Shown piece after piece: positions 17,450 through 25,596 of a stretch of DNA of 64,000 bases (position 1 is the first letter of the stretch; every line of letters starts with the position of its first letter). The notes below the pieces were generated by a model. That model was not told the origin of the DNA. It saw only the letters and a program-made list of their open reading frames with translations, and made no database searches. The stretch lies in contig NZ_BOOZ01000003.1 of the NCBI RefSeq assembly GCF_016863495.1, positions 372,001 through 436,000 on the forward strand, in the 5' to 3' direction. Both the position numbers and the translations under genes were made by a program. The DNA comes from Micromonospora andamanensis. Lineage in GTDB: Bacteria > Actinomycetota > Actinomycetes > Mycobacteriales > Micromonosporaceae.

Positions 17450-18325
17450 GTGCACCACAACCGTCTGAAGACCGCCGCGCTGCTCGGCCTGCTCACCTCA
17501 CTGATCCTGGCGGTGGGTTACTGGTTCGGCGGCAGTGGCGGCCTGGTCATCGCCGTACTCGTGTCGCTGGTGATGAACGGCGTCACGTACTTCTACTCCG
17601 ACAAGCTGGCACTCCGCTCGATGCGGGCGCAACCGGTGAGCGAGGCCCAGTTCCCCGAGCTGTACCAGATGGTTCGGGAGCTGGCCACCGAGGCGCGGCA
17701 GCCCATGCCACGGCTCTACCTCAGCCCGACCGTCCAGCCCAACGCGTTCGCCACCGGACGCAACCCGCAGAACGCGGCCGTCTGCGTCACCCAGGGGATC
17801 GTCGAACTGCTCGACTACCGTGAGTTGCGGGGCGTCATCGGTCACGAGCTGTCACACGTCTACAACCGGGACATCCTCATCTCCAGCGTGGCCGCCGGCC
17901 TGGCCGGCATCATCACCATGCTGGCGAACCTCGCCCTGTTCATCCCGCTCGGCGGTAACAGTGACGAGGACGGCCCGAACCCGCTGGTCCTGCTGCTCAC
18001 AATCATCCTGGGGCCGATCGCCGCGAGCGTCATCCAACTGGCGATCAGCCGCAGTCGCGAGTTCCAGGCGGACGCCTCGGGTGCCGAACTCACCCGGGAC
18101 CCGCTGGCGCTGGCCAGCGCCCTACGGAAGATCCACATGGGTGCCCAGCGTCGGCCGTTGCCGGCCGAGGGGCAGCTCACCAGCACCGCGCACCTCATGA
18201 TCGCCAACCCGTTCCGGGGTGGCGGGGTGGCCGCGCTCTTCGCCACCCACCCGCCGATGGAGCAGCGGGTCGCCCGGCTCGAGCAACTGGCGACCCAGAT
18301 GGGCCCGGTGCGTCACCAGCGCTGA
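17450..18325 (+). CDS. htpX: HtpX-type membrane zinc metalloprotease
   Basis: A 291-residue M48-family protease that degrades damaged membrane proteins. Two N-terminal helices (residues about 9 to 25 and 28 to 47) anchor it. The zinc site is HELSH at residues 132 to 136, with the third ligand in [13 protein letters not shown]. Two further hydrophobic segments follow the active site. The start is GTG 17450 because GAAGGAG lies 5 to 6 bp upstream and translation begins [13 protein letters not shown], as in other actinobacterial HtpX. A longer in-frame opening from 17372 would add non-conserved residues. Its position after nuoN suggests quality control of membrane complexes, which is inference. 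Confidence 0.92.
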   Translation: MHHNRLKTAALLGLLTSLILAVGYWFGGSGGLVIAVLVSLVMNGVTYFYSDKLALRSMRAQPVSEAQFPELYQMVRELATEARQPMPRLYLSPTVQPNAFATGRNPQNAAVCVTQGIVELLDYRELRGVIGHELSHVYNRDILISSVAAGLAGIITMLANLALFIPLGGNSDEDGPNPLVLLLTIILGPIAASVIQLAISRSREFQADASGAELTRDPLALASALRKIHMGAQRRPLPAEGQLTSTAHLMIANPFRGGGVAALFATHPPMEQRVARLEQLATQMGPVRHQR

Positions 18326-18359
18326 CCCGCCGGCCGACAGCCGTCCGATCGACACCCTC

Positions 18360-18393
18360 GCCGCCCGCGCCCGGTTCACCCGGCGCGGGCGGC
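18360..18393 (+). terminator. Hairpin downstream of htpX
   Basis: GCCGCCCGCGCC (18360-18371) pairs perfectly with GGCGCGGGCGGC (18382-18393), 34 bp after the htpX stop, with no clear T-run. The rest of the 312-bp gap to 18638 shows no gene. A TAGGGT hexamer at 18593-18598 and a GTGGAGGTC ribosome-binding site near 18625 belong to the next gene. Confidence 0.5.
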
Positions 18394-18637
18394 TCCGTCT
18401 CGCCGGGTCGGAGGCAGCGCGGGTTGCGGTATGTCGGCCGCTCGGAGGGCGGCCCGAGCGGGCAGATCGCGGCATTCCGGGGCCCGGGAGCTGGGAGGGC
18501 ACAGCTCGCCGGCAGGGCTGGAGCGTCCGCGCCGGACGCCGGGTGAGCGCCGCCACAGGTCCGGACCGGATCGCCCGCCGGACGCGGGGCGTTAGGGTCT
18601 AACCGAGTCTCGCTCATTACATTCGTGGAGGTCCGCT

Positions 18638-19897
18638 GTGGCTGGGCTGCGCCGATATCTGGCTGTCTGGCAGATCCCGGGCGCGCCCACCCTGCTGATC
18701 ACCGGCATCATCGGACGCCTCGGGATCGGCATGACGCCGCTGGCGCTGCTGCTCGTCGTCGAGGGGGTGACCGGGCGCTACTCGCTGGCGGCCGTGGCCG
18801 GTGGCTGCTACGCACTCTTCGGCGCGGCCCTGAGCCCGGTGGCCGGGCGGATCGCCGACCGGATCGGTCCCACCCCGGTGCTCGTCGGCACCGCGATCGC
18901 CCATCCGCTGGCCCTGGGCGGGCTGCTCTGGGCAGCCCGCGCCGACGACACCCCGTTCGCGCTGGTGCTGCTCGCCTCGGCGGTGGCCGGTGGGACGTAC
19001 CCGCCGATGACCGCCGCGATCCGGGGTGCCTGGAACGACCTGACCAACTTCGACTCCGGCCGGTACCACCTCCGCAACACCGCGCTCGCCGCCGAAACCA
19101 CCCTGTTCGAGATCGTCTTCGTGCTCGGCCCGCTGCTGGTGGCCGGTTTCGTGCTGGTCGCCGACGCCGGCGCGGCGCTCATCGGTGCCGCGGTGGTGAC
19201 CCTGATCGGCACCCTGTCGGTGGCGCTCGGTCAGGCCATGCGGGGCTGGCGCCCGCATTCCCGGGAACACCACGCCCGTGGCCTCGGCCCGCTACGGGTC
19301 GCCGGCTTCCCGGCGCTGCTGCTCTGCGTGGCCAGCATCGGCATCGCCTTCGGGGCGGCCGGGGTGACAGTGCCGGCGTTCGCCAGCCGCTACAGCCCGG
19401 ACGACCCGGACAGTCTCGCCGGCCTGCTGTTGGCCGTCTGGGGGATCGGCAGCGCGATCGGCGGGTTCTGGTTCGGCGTCCGCCGGCCGGCACGCAACAT
19501 GACACGCCTGTTCGCCTGGCTGCTCGCCGGGCTCGCCGGCAGCTTCGCCGTGTTCGCCGTGATGTCCACGCCGGTCGCGCTGGGTGCCGCCCTGCTGGTC
19601 GGCGGAGCCGTCATCGCTCCCGCGCTCACCCTGGAGAACACCCTGGTCGGGCGGATCTCGCCGAGCGGCATGCTGAACGAGGCGTACACCTGGGTGGTGA
19701 CCATGTCGGTCGGTGCCAGCGCGGTCGGCGGCGCGGTCTCCGGACTGATCATCGACAACGCCGGCGGCGTGCCCTGGGCCTTCCTGTTCGCCGGGGCGGC
19801 TGTCGCCGTCGGGGCGGCGGTCGCCGCGCTACCCGCCGGCCCCATCGCCCGCGCCGAGGCCACCGCCGTCCGCGCCGAGCAGCCAGCAACGGCCTGA
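18638..19897 (+). CDS. Major facilitator superfamily transporter of unknown substrate
   Basis: A 419-residue protein with about 12 hydrophobic helices. [20 protein letters not shown] corresponds to the loop 2-3 signature of drug/metabolite MFS exporters (GxxaDRxG). A Trp/Asn/Asp-rich loop ([29 protein letters not shown]) after helix 4 is unusual and might mark a subfamily. The start is GTG 18638 with GGAGG seven bases upstream. It stands alone between htpX and a GNAT gene, so the context gives no clue to substrate. Confidence 0.82.
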   Translation: MAGLRRYLAVWQIPGAPTLLITGIIGRLGIGMTPLALLLVVEGVTGRYSLAAVAGGCYALFGAALSPVAGRIADRIGPTPVLVGTAIAHPLALGGLLWAARADDTPFALVLLASAVAGGTYPPMTAAIRGAWNDLTNFDSGRYHLRNTALAAETTLFEIVFVLGPLLVAGFVLVADAGAALIGAAVVTLIGTLSVALGQAMRGWRPHSREHHARGLGPLRVAGFPALLLCVASIGIAFGAAGVTVPAFASRYSPDDPDSLAGLLLAVWGIGSAIGGFWFGVRRPARNMTRLFAWLLAGLAGSFAVFAVMSTPVALGAALLVGGAVIAPALTLENTLVGRISPSGMLNEAYTWVVTMSVGASAVGGAVSGLIIDNAGGVPWAFLFAGAAVAVGAAVAALPAGPIARAEATAVRAEQPATA

Positions 19898-19976
19898 CCG
19901 CGAAACCACAGTGGGTACGCCTGACGGTTTCTCCTGCCGGCAGCCGGCGGTAGCCTCGCGCGCTGAGGAGGCGAGC

Positions 19977-20447
19977 ATGGAACTGACCGTGCCGGGCCCG
20001 ACCCACGCGCCAGTCGTGGCGAGCTGGGCGACCTCTCCGCAGGAGAGCCGCCGCTGGTGCTCACTCGATCGAGTGACGTCTGAGGACGTCGCCCGTTGGG
20101 GTGCCGAGCCCGACGTGCGCGCGTACGTCGCGCTCGTCGACGGCGAACCTGTCGGGTACGGCGAGTTGTGGCTCGACGATGACGAGGCCGAGGTGGAACT
20201 GGCCCGCCTCATCGTGGCCCCGGCACGCCGTGGGCAGGGACTGGGCCGCCGGATGGTCACCCTGCTCACCACCCTGGCCCGGAAGCACCATCCGGCGGTG
20301 CTGATGCGGTTGCACCCCGACAACACCCAGGCGCTGCGGTGCTACACCGCCGCCGGTTTCGACCTGGTGCCGCCGGACCAGGCGGACGAGTGGAACCAGG
20401 GCCAACCCGTGTCGTACGTCTGGCTGCGACACAGGTCCGACCACTGA
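19977..20447 (+). CDS. GNAT family N-acetyltransferase
   Basis: A 156-residue soluble enzyme. The acetyl-CoA binding motif is complete: LARLIVAPARRGQGLGRRMV (residues about 72 to 91, with the RRGQGLG pyrophosphate loop), followed by NTQALRCYTAAGF of motif B. The substrate is not predictable. ATG 19977 is chosen because GAGGAG lies 7 bp upstream and TAGCCT upstream of that could be a -10. Translation from further upstream would add non-homologous residues. Confidence 0.85.
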   Translation: MELTVPGPTHAPVVASWATSPQESRRWCSLDRVTSEDVARWGAEPDVRAYVALVDGEPVGYGELWLDDDEAEVELARLIVAPARRGQGLGRRMVTLLTTLARKHHPAVLMRLHPDNTQALRCYTAAGFDLVPPDQADEWNQGQPVSYVWLRHRSDH

Positions 20448-20478
20448 ACCACTCGCTGAACCGGCCGGCGTCGCTGGT

Positions 20479-20973
20479 TCAGCGGTAGTTGGTGAACTGG
20501 AGAGCCACGCCGAAGTCCTCGGCCTTGAGTAGCGCGATGACCGCCTGGAGATCGTCCCGCTTCTTGCCGGTGACGCGCAGTTGGTCGCCCTGGATCTGGG
20601 CCTGGACGCCCTTGGGGCCCTCGTCGCGGATCTTCTTGCTGATCGCCTTCGCCTTGTCCTGGTCGATACCCTGGATCACCTTGGCGTCGATCTTGAAGAT
20701 CTTGCCCGAGGGGCGCGGGTCGCCCGCGTCCAGCGACTTCAGCGAGATGTTCCGCTTGATCAGCTTCTCCTTGAACACGTCCAACGCGGCCCGGACCCGC
20801 TCCTCGGTCTCCGCCTGGAGGCTTATCGCCTCCTCGCCGGACCAGGAGACCCCCGCGCCCGTGCCCCGGAAGTCGAACCGCGTCCCGAGCTCCTTCTCCG
20901 CCTGCCGGAGGGCGTTGTCGACCTCCTGGCGGTCGACCTTGCTCACGATGTCGAACGACGGATTCGCTGCCAT
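20479..20973 (-). CDS. YajQ family nucleotide/c-di-GMP-binding protein
   Basis: A 164-residue protein, the usual YajQ size. It opens [22 protein letters not shown] and contains FDFRGTG and [11 protein letters not shown], all strongly conserved in this UPF0234 family of two ferredoxin-like domains. YajQ homologues of Gram-negative bacteria bind cyclic di-GMP, and a GGDEF-EAL gene lies about 1 kb away, so a signalling role is possible but not shown. The start is ATG 20973 because AGGAG is 7 bp upstream; the nearer ATG at 20979 is too close to it. It is divergent from tRNA-Tyr. Confidence 0.92.
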   Translation of the reverse strand: MAANPSFDIVSKVDRQEVDNALRQAEKELGTRFDFRGTGAGVSWSGEEAISLQAETEERVRAALDVFKEKLIKRNISLKSLDAGDPRPSGKIFKIDAKVIQGIDQDKAKAISKKIRDEGPKGVQAQIQGDQLRVTGKKRDDLQAVIALLKAEDFGVALQFTNYR

Positions 20974-21053
20974 ACTCATGCTCCTGCTGTCCGGCTGATT
21001 TGTGATCCTTTGGCCCTGGTTGCCCAGAGGTACGACTCCCTGACGGTACCCGG

Positions 21054-21084
21054 TTGCGGCGGCAACGGGTGGAGCCGCTATCCT
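21054..21084 (+). promoter_or_regulatory. Putative tRNA-Tyr promoter
   Basis: TTGCGG at 21054-21059 and TATCCT at 21079-21084 are 19 bp apart and end 38 bp before the mature tRNA. The spacing is slightly long, but the -10 fits the actinobacterial TANNNT pattern. Confidence 0.4.
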
Positions 21085-21122
21085 TGCTTCCGCCGCCGCG
21101 CCACGGTGCGGTGGTACGCCCT

Positions 21123-21206
21123 GGCGGGTTGCCCGAGCGGCCAATGGGAGCGGACTGTAAATCCGTCGCGAAAGCTACAGAGGTTCGAATCCTCTACCCG
21201 CCACCA
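21123..21206 (+). tRNA. tRNA-Tyr (GTA)
   Basis: A class II tRNA with acceptor arm GGCGGGT/ACCCGCC, a long variable arm, anticodon GTA in the loop ACTGTAAAT, a GGTTCGAATCC T-arm and an encoded CCA end (21204-21206). The long variable arm is expected for bacterial tRNA-Tyr. It is immediately followed by a strong hairpin terminator. Confidence 0.95.
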
Positions 21207-21210
21207 GGTG

Positions 21211-21258
21211 CGACAACGGCCCCTGGCCAGCGTCAACGCTGGTCAGGGGCCGCTGTCG
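21211..21258 (+). terminator. Strong hairpin terminator after tRNA-Tyr
   Basis: An inner 16-bp stem (21217-21232 with 21237-21252, one G-U pair, TCAA loop) is extended by five outer pairs across one mismatch. TT follows but no long T-run, as is usual in high-GC actinobacteria. Confidence 0.75.
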
Positions 21259-21723
21259 TTAATCCTGATCGTTCTCGTCCGAGGTCTGCTGGCGGTGGGC
21301 CGGTGGCCTGCCCACGGCCCGGAAGTGACAGGCGGGATATTCATGGGGGTGGCTGGGTTGGCATATCCGGCCTACTCTGGCAGCCGTGGGGGAGTGACCG
21401 CAGGTTGACTGGCGGGAGCTGAGGGCTCGTGATGCCGCATGAGTCGACATGTATGTCCACAGTGTTCTGCGGATCCGTCGATTGTCCGCAAGATCCGCTT
21501 CGCGGCCTTAAGGAAACTATTGCGCGGTTGGCCTCTTCTTCCTGTCCTATTGCCGGCTCATCGGCTCTGACCTGCCCGGATGCGTCGCCGATCGGCGCGG
21601 CGGCGCGGCCTGCGGCGACCGACGGACCATCACGGGCTCGGTGAACTTTCCAGCGACCGACCTGCTGTGGCACCATCGGAGGGCCCTCAACACGTACCCT
21701 CATCACCCCACCAGGAGCACATA
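21259..21723 (+). other. Gene-poor stretch of reduced GC upstream of a small peptide gene
   Basis: No convincing gene is seen. GC is visibly lower around 21430-21570 than elsewhere in the window. One 43-codon reading frame, ATG 21439 to TGA 21570, encodes a CPQC motif, then a basic segment, then a hydrophobic end (MSRHVCPQCSADP...LLPVLLPAHRL). Only about half of its third codon positions are G/C and it lacks a good ribosome-binding site, so I do not call it. TACTCT at 21373-21378 is a possible -10. CACCAGGAGC just before 21724 is a good ribosome-binding site for the next reading frame. Confidence 0.4.
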
Positions 21724-21870
21724 ATGTCTGCTCAACGCTTGGGCCGGCTGCTCGGCTCCCTCGCTCTGGTCCTCGGCCTGGCGGCTGTGGCGAGCGTGGT
21801 TACAGAAGGCGACTTCAGGACGAACGGGGTCGACTGGCAGATGCCGACGATGAACTCAGTGGTGCGTTGA
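21724..21870 (+). CDS. Small putative secreted or membrane peptide, 48 residues, unknown function
   Basis: I do not recognise a family. The reading frame starts ATG 21724 with AGGAG seven bases upstream, a strong signal. It encodes MSAQRLGRLLG, then a hydrophobic segment SLALVLGLAAVASVVT (residues about 12 to 27), then a short polar tail with the motif GVDWQ. This looks like a signal peptide or single membrane anchor with a 20-residue mature part. It ends 62 bp before a membrane GGDEF-EAL protein on the same strand and could be co-transcribed with it. The coding status rests on the ribosome-binding site and GC-rich third positions. Confidence 0.5.
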   Translation: MSAQRLGRLLGSLALVLGLAAVASVVTEGDFRTNGVDWQMPTMNSVVR

Positions 21871-21932
21871 CGGGCGATCGTCCCGCTGTGGCAACCGCCG
21901 GCACCGGCCGGCTCTGACGCGCAAGGGGGCCC

Positions 21933-24461
21933 ATGACGTCTCGTCTGCGCCCTCCGCGTCGGCAGACGGAACACGCCTGGTTCATCACCGGGCCGTTGGC
22001 GCTCTGCGCGATCGTGGTCTCCCTGCTGCTGGGAGTGACTGTCGATCCGGCAGTCGGTGAGTTGCCGCTGACCCTGCTGCTCATGGTGGCGATGGTCGTC
22101 GCCACCATGCCCACCATCAACATCGTGGTGCGCCGTCAGGCACTCGGCATTCTGTTCACCGAGATTCCCCTGGTCGTCGCGCTGTATCTGCTGCCGCCGC
22201 TGTCGGTGGTGGTGGCGTTCACGGTGGCCACACTCGTGGTGCAGGTGCGGCGGCGGCTGCTGCCCGCCAAGTTCTGGTTCAATGTCGCCCTCGCGGCGGC
22301 CGCGACCTCGCTGGCCACCGCCGTCTATCACCTTCTGCCGCAGCCGACTGGTGTCGGTCCGGCCACCTGGGCTGTCCTGATGGCCGCGATCGCCACTCAC
22401 ATGGTGGTCGGTCTCGCGGCGATGGCGGCCGTGTTCACTGTCGTCCAGGGCTGGCCGGCGGGGCAGGAGGTGATCCGGGCAGCACCGTCGATGCTGCTCG
22501 CCGGCGCGGTCAACCTCTGCATCGGCCTGCTTGTCATCATCGCACTGGAGATCACTCCCTGGGCGGTTCTCCTCTTCGCCGGGCTGGCCGTGGCGTTTGC
22601 CTTGATCTACGGCTCGTACGCCCAGTTCCTGCGACAGCACCGCACGCTGTCGGAGATGTACGAGCTGACCAAGGCGATAAGTGAGAGCGGCCCGGAGGGC
22701 AACCTCATCGACGTACTGCTGGTCCGCATCCGGAGCTTGATGCAGGCGGAGTACGCCACCCTGTGGCTGCCGAGACAGGGGCGTCACCCGGAGGTGCTGT
22801 TGACCGCCCAGGAGGGCAAGCCGGGGCTGCTCGACTCCACACCCAGTCCGACGGCGCTGCGAGACGCCGCGATGGTTCGCCAGGAGACAGTGGCGGTGAG
22901 CCAGCGGCTCGGGGGTGATCCTGAGCTGCGCGGGGCGCTGGGGTCGACAGCGATCAAGGATGTGATCGTGGTGCCGCTGCGGTCCGGCAAGGCGGTCATC
23001 GGCACCGTGGAGGTGGCGAACCGGCTCGGCGACACCAACTTCTTCCGTAGCCCCGACGTCCCCGTCTTCGAGACGGTCGCCGCGCACGCCGCGGTCGCGC
23101 TGGAGAATTCCCGCCTGGTCGACCGGCTGCGGCACGACGCGTACCACGACGCGCTCACGAAGCTGCCCAACCGTCGGCGCATCCTCGGTGCGCTGGCCGA
23201 GGCCGTCCGGATCCGGGCTCCCGGCGAGGTCGTCGCGTTGCTGCTCTTCGACGTCGACCGGCTGCGGCAGGTCAACGAGGCGCTCGGCCACGCCGCGGGG
23301 GACAAGGTCCTGGTCGAGGTGGCCGACCGGCTGCGTGGCTGTGTGCCGTCGGCCGCGCTTGTCGGGCGGGCCGGTGGCGACGAGTTCCTGGTGACCATGC
23401 GGTTGGAGAGCGCCGAGGCGGCGGTCGAGCTGGCCGGCCAGTTGCGGGAACAGATCCGCGACGAGATGGTCTTCGACTCGCTCACGCTGGACGTGGACAC
23501 CGCGGTCGGGGTGGTCGTGCATCCGGATCACGGCGACGCGCCGGCGACCCTGCTGCAACGGGTGGACGTGGCCGCGACGGCGGCCAAGGCGGTGCCGGGC
23601 AGCGTGCAGCTGTACACGCCGGCGTTGGAGTCGCGGTCGCTGCACCGACTCGGCCTCGCGGGGGACCTGCGCAGCGCTCTCGACAACGGCGAGCTGGAGG
23701 TCTACTACCAGCCCAAGGTGACGCTGCGGGATCGCCGGCTCATCGGGGTGGAGTGCCTGGCGCGTTGGGAGCACCCGACGCACGGTTCGGTCACCCCGGC
23801 GGACTTCGTCGCGGTGGCCGAGCACACCGGCCAGCTTGGCCGGCTCACCGAGTTCGTGCTCCGGGAGGGGCTGCGGCACAGCCGGGACTGGGCGCACGGC
23901 GGCCAGTCCCTCGCCGTCGCGGTCAACCTCTCCGCGCGTACCCTCACCGACCAGCATTTCCCGGAGCGGGTGCGGGAGCTGCTGGAGGAGTACGGCGTTC
24001 CGGCGCAGCTGCTGACCCTGGAGATCCCGGAAGCCGGCGTGCTGGACGGCACCGAGCGTCCGATCCCGACCCTGCGCCGCCTGCGGGACCTGGGCGTACG
24101 GCTCTCGGTGGACGACTTCGGCACCGGCAGTTCCTCGCTTGCCCACCTGCGCCGCCTGCCCGTGCACGAGGTGAAGGTCGACCACTCCTTCGTGCAGGGC
24201 ATGGCCACGGATCCCGGGGACCTGGCGATCGTCAACGCCGTGGTCACTCTCTCCCAGCAGTTCGGCCTCACCGTGGTGGCCGAGGGGGTGGAGAGTGAGC
24301 TGACCCTGGAGTTGCTCCAGGACATCGGGTGCGAGGTCGGTCAGGGTTTCCTGTTCAGCCGACCGCTGCCGTTCGAGCGTCTGGAGGCGTGGTTCGGCGC
24401 CCAGATCGACCCGGAGTCGATCTCCAGCAGTGAGCTTCCGAGGCTCCGCGTGGTGCCCTGA
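21933..24461 (+). CDS. Membrane-anchored GAF-GGDEF-EAL cyclic-di-GMP signalling protein
   Basis: An 842-residue sensor protein. About seven or eight N-terminal helices (residues 15 to 235) are followed by a GAF-like domain (about 250 to 400), a GGDEF domain with intact GGDEF at 481-485 and FDVDRLRQVNEALGH, then an EAL domain. The EAL signature is ECL (607-609), but the metal-binding set looks largely retained: AVNLSAR, LEIPE (instead of EITE), VDDFGTG, VKVD, VAEGVE and GQGFLFSRP. No RxxD inhibition site precedes GGDEF. It could therefore both make and degrade c-di-GMP. The input to the membrane and GAF parts is unknown. The ATG was chosen with AAGGGGG just upstream. It follows a small peptide gene. 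Confidence 0.9.
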   Translation: MTSRLRPPRRQTEHAWFITGPLALCAIVVSLLLGVTVDPAVGELPLTLLLMVAMVVATMPTINIVVRRQALGILFTEIPLVVALYLLPPLSVVVAFTVATLVVQVRRRLLPAKFWFNVALAAAATSLATAVYHLLPQPTGVGPATWAVLMAAIATHMVVGLAAMAAVFTVVQGWPAGQEVIRAAPSMLLAGAVNLCIGLLVIIALEITPWAVLLFAGLAVAFALIYGSYAQFLRQHRTLSEMYELTKAISESGPEGNLIDVLLVRIRSLMQAEYATLWLPRQGRHPEVLLTAQEGKPGLLDSTPSPTALRDAAMVRQETVAVSQRLGGDPELRGALGSTAIKDVIVVPLRSGKAVIGTVEVANRLGDTNFFRSPDVPVFETVAAHAAVALENSRLVDRLRHDAYHDALTKLPNRRRILGALAEAVRIRAPGEVVALLLFDVDRLRQVNEALGHAAGDKVLVEVADRLRGCVPSAALVGRAGGDEFLVTMRLESAEAAVELAGQLREQIRDEMVFDSLTLDVDTAVGVVVHPDHGDAPATLLQRVDVAATAAKAVPGSVQLYTPALESRSLHRLGLAGDLRSALDNGELEVYYQPKVTLRDRRLIGVECLARWEHPTHGSVTPADFVAVAEHTGQLGRLTEFVLREGLRHSRDWAHGGQSLAVAVNLSARTLTDQHFPERVRELLEEYGVPAQLLTLEIPEAGVLDGTERPIPTLRRLRDLGVRLSVDDFGTGSSSLAHLRRLPVHEVKVDHSFVQGMATDPGDLAIVNAVVTLSQQFGLTVVAEGVESELTLELLQDIGCEVGQGFLFSRPLPFERLEAWFGAQIDPESISSSELPRLRVVP

Positions 24462-24492
24462 GCTGGGTGTACGGCGTCCCTGGGGATCCGAT

Positions 24493-24521
24493 TTCACCAG
24501 CCGGGTGGGGCCGTGTACTCT
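24493..24521 (+). promoter_or_regulatory. Putative promoter of the tRNA-Thr/tRNA-Met unit
   Basis: TTCACC (24493-24498) and TACTCT (24516-24521) are 17 bp apart and lie 32 bp upstream of tRNA-Thr. This is a good match to the TTGAC-17-TANNNT vegetative pattern. Confidence 0.5.
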
Positions 24522-24553
24522 TACCTCTGCGCGGGCACCGAGTGATCGCGCAG

Positions 24554-24626
24554 GCCCCCTTAGCTCAGTCGGCAGAGCGTCTCCATGGTAAGGAGAAGGT
24601 CTACGGTTCGATTCCGTAAGGGGGCT
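24554..24626 (+). tRNA. tRNA-Thr (GGT)
   Basis: Acceptor GCCCCCT pairs with AGGGGGC. The D-arm is GCTC...GAGC. The anticodon stem TCTCC/GGAGA encloses ATGGTAA with anticodon GGT, and the T-arm is TACGG TTCGATT CCGTA. The discriminator is T and no CCA is encoded. It lies 25 bp upstream of tRNA-Met and is probably co-transcribed. Confidence 0.95.
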
Positions 24627-24651
24627 CAGAGGGTCCGGCTGGGCCCACCGC

Positions 24652-24724
24652 GGCGGTGTAGCTCAGATGGCAGAGCAAGCGGCTCATAATCGCTGTGTCG
24701 CCGGTTCAAGTCCGGCCACCGCTA
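24652..24724 (+). tRNA. tRNA-Met (CAT), elongator type
   Basis: Acceptor GGCGGTG pairs with CACCGCT (the first pair is G-U). The anticodon stem AGCGG/TCGCT carries the loop CTCATAA with anticodon CAT, and the T-arm is GCCGG TTCAAGT CCGGC. It has neither the three G-C anticodon-stem pairs nor the 1-72 mismatch of the initiator, so it is elongator tRNA-Met (or tRNA-Ile2 if the C is lysidinylated). CCA is not encoded. Confidence 0.88.
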
Positions 24725-24856
24725 CTCTCGTCCGCCCCGGAGTTATCCGGCGGTCGGTGGGACGGGCGCCACAGGCGCCCGCTTTGCATGTCCGACCAGG
24801 TGGCGCGTAGGCTTCAGCGCCGTAGTTGTGTCCGTTAGCGAGGAAGGCACTCCGCC

Positions 24857-25024
24857 GTGGCGAAGGCGACCGATGTCCGGCCGAAGATCACTTTGGCGTG
24901 TGTGGAGTGCAAGGAGCGCAACTACATCACGCGCAAGAACCGTCGTAACGACCCGGACCGCATCGAACTGAAGAAGTTCTGCCCCCGGGACGGGCGGCAC
25001 ACCCTGCACCGCGAGACGCGCTGA
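24857..25024 (+). CDS. rpmG: 50S ribosomal protein L33 with an incomplete zinc ribbon
   Basis: A 55-residue large-subunit protein near the E-site. The sequence begins [18 protein letters not shown] and ends HTLHRETR, as expected for actinobacterial L33. The first zinc pair (CVEC) is present. The second is CPRD, where zinc-type L33 has CPRC, so the fourth Cys ligand is replaced by Asp. It lies downstream of tRNA-Thr/Met and upstream of hadA, matching the mycobacterial rpmG-hadA-hadB order. GTG start with a GAGGAAGG ribosome-binding site. Confidence 0.95.
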   Translation: MAKATDVRPKITLACVECKERNYITRKNRRNDPDRIELKKFCPRDGRHTLHRETR

Positions 25025-25148
25025 ACCAGTCCGGGCCGGCTGGCCCGGCTCCGCACGTGTCATGTTCGCCGGTCCGTACGGACGGCGCGGCCTGAGCCGT
25101 CGCCGACCGCTCGGATCGGCGATCGTGCTCTGCGTGTAGGTTCGCGGC

Positions 25149-25595
25149 ATGCCCCTGGACCAGTCCTTCGTCGGCCGGACCTATCCGCCGACCGCCCCCT
25201 ATCAGGTGGGCCGAGAGAAGATCCGCGAGTTCGCGACGGCGATCGGTGCCACCGATCCCGCCCACCACGACCCGGAGGCGGCCCGCGCGATGGGTCATCC
25301 GGACGTGGTCGCGCCGCCGACCTTTCCGGTGGTGATCACCATGGCCGCCAGCCGTCAGCTCATCGAGGACCCGGCGCTCGGCATCGACTACAGCCGAGTG
25401 GTCCACGGCGACCAGCGGTTCGCGTACAGCCGGCCGGTGGTGGCCGGCGACGAGCTGGTCTGCGTGAACACCGTCGAGGACATCACCAGCCGTGGTGGCC
25501 ACGAGTTCCTGACCACCCGGACCGACGTGAGCACGACCGCCGGCGAGTCGGTGGTCGCGGTCTGGTCCAAGCTCGTGGTACGCGGGGAGGCCTGA
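25149..25595 (+). CDS. hadA: (3R)-hydroxyacyl-ACP dehydratase subunit HadA-like (FAS1-type hotdog)
   Basis: A 148-residue hotdog-fold protein. It starts MPLDQSFVGRTYPP and contains GREKIREFATAIGATDPAHHD, with PPTFPVVI, typical of the HadA/MaoC N-terminal-like half that forms the substrate-binding subunit of the dehydratase. In Mycobacterium tuberculosis HadAB and HadBC dehydrate 3-hydroxyacyl-AcpM in mycolate elongation (FAS II). Micromonosporaceae are not known for mycolates, so the likely role is general or specialised fatty-acid dehydration. TAGGTT at 25137-25142, ending 6 bp before the ATG, indicates a leaderless transcript. One base separates its stop from hadB. Confidence 0.87.
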   Translation: MPLDQSFVGRTYPPTAPYQVGREKIREFATAIGATDPAHHDPEAARAMGHPDVVAPPTFPVVITMAASRQLIEDPALGIDYSRVVHGDQRFAYSRPVVAGDELVCVNTVEDITSRGGHEFLTTRTDVSTTAGESVVAVWSKLVVRGEA

Positions 25596-25596
25596 G

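Noticed and set aside
21439..21570. A 43-codon frame with a CPQC motif
   Set aside because: No good ribosome-binding site, and only about half of third codon positions are G or C, unlike all secure genes here. It is mentioned as a possibility but not called.
21379..21723. A cyclic-di-GMP riboswitch upstream of the GGDEF-EAL gene
   Set aside because: I found none of the conserved GEMM core strings or the expected tetraloop-receptor arrangement. The small peptide frame and ribosome-binding site explain part of the region.
21123..21932. tRNA-Tyr followed by a low-GC segment as an integrated element or attachment site
   Set aside because: There is no integrase, no repeated 3' tRNA fragment and no mobile gene nearby. 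The segment is less than 1 kb.
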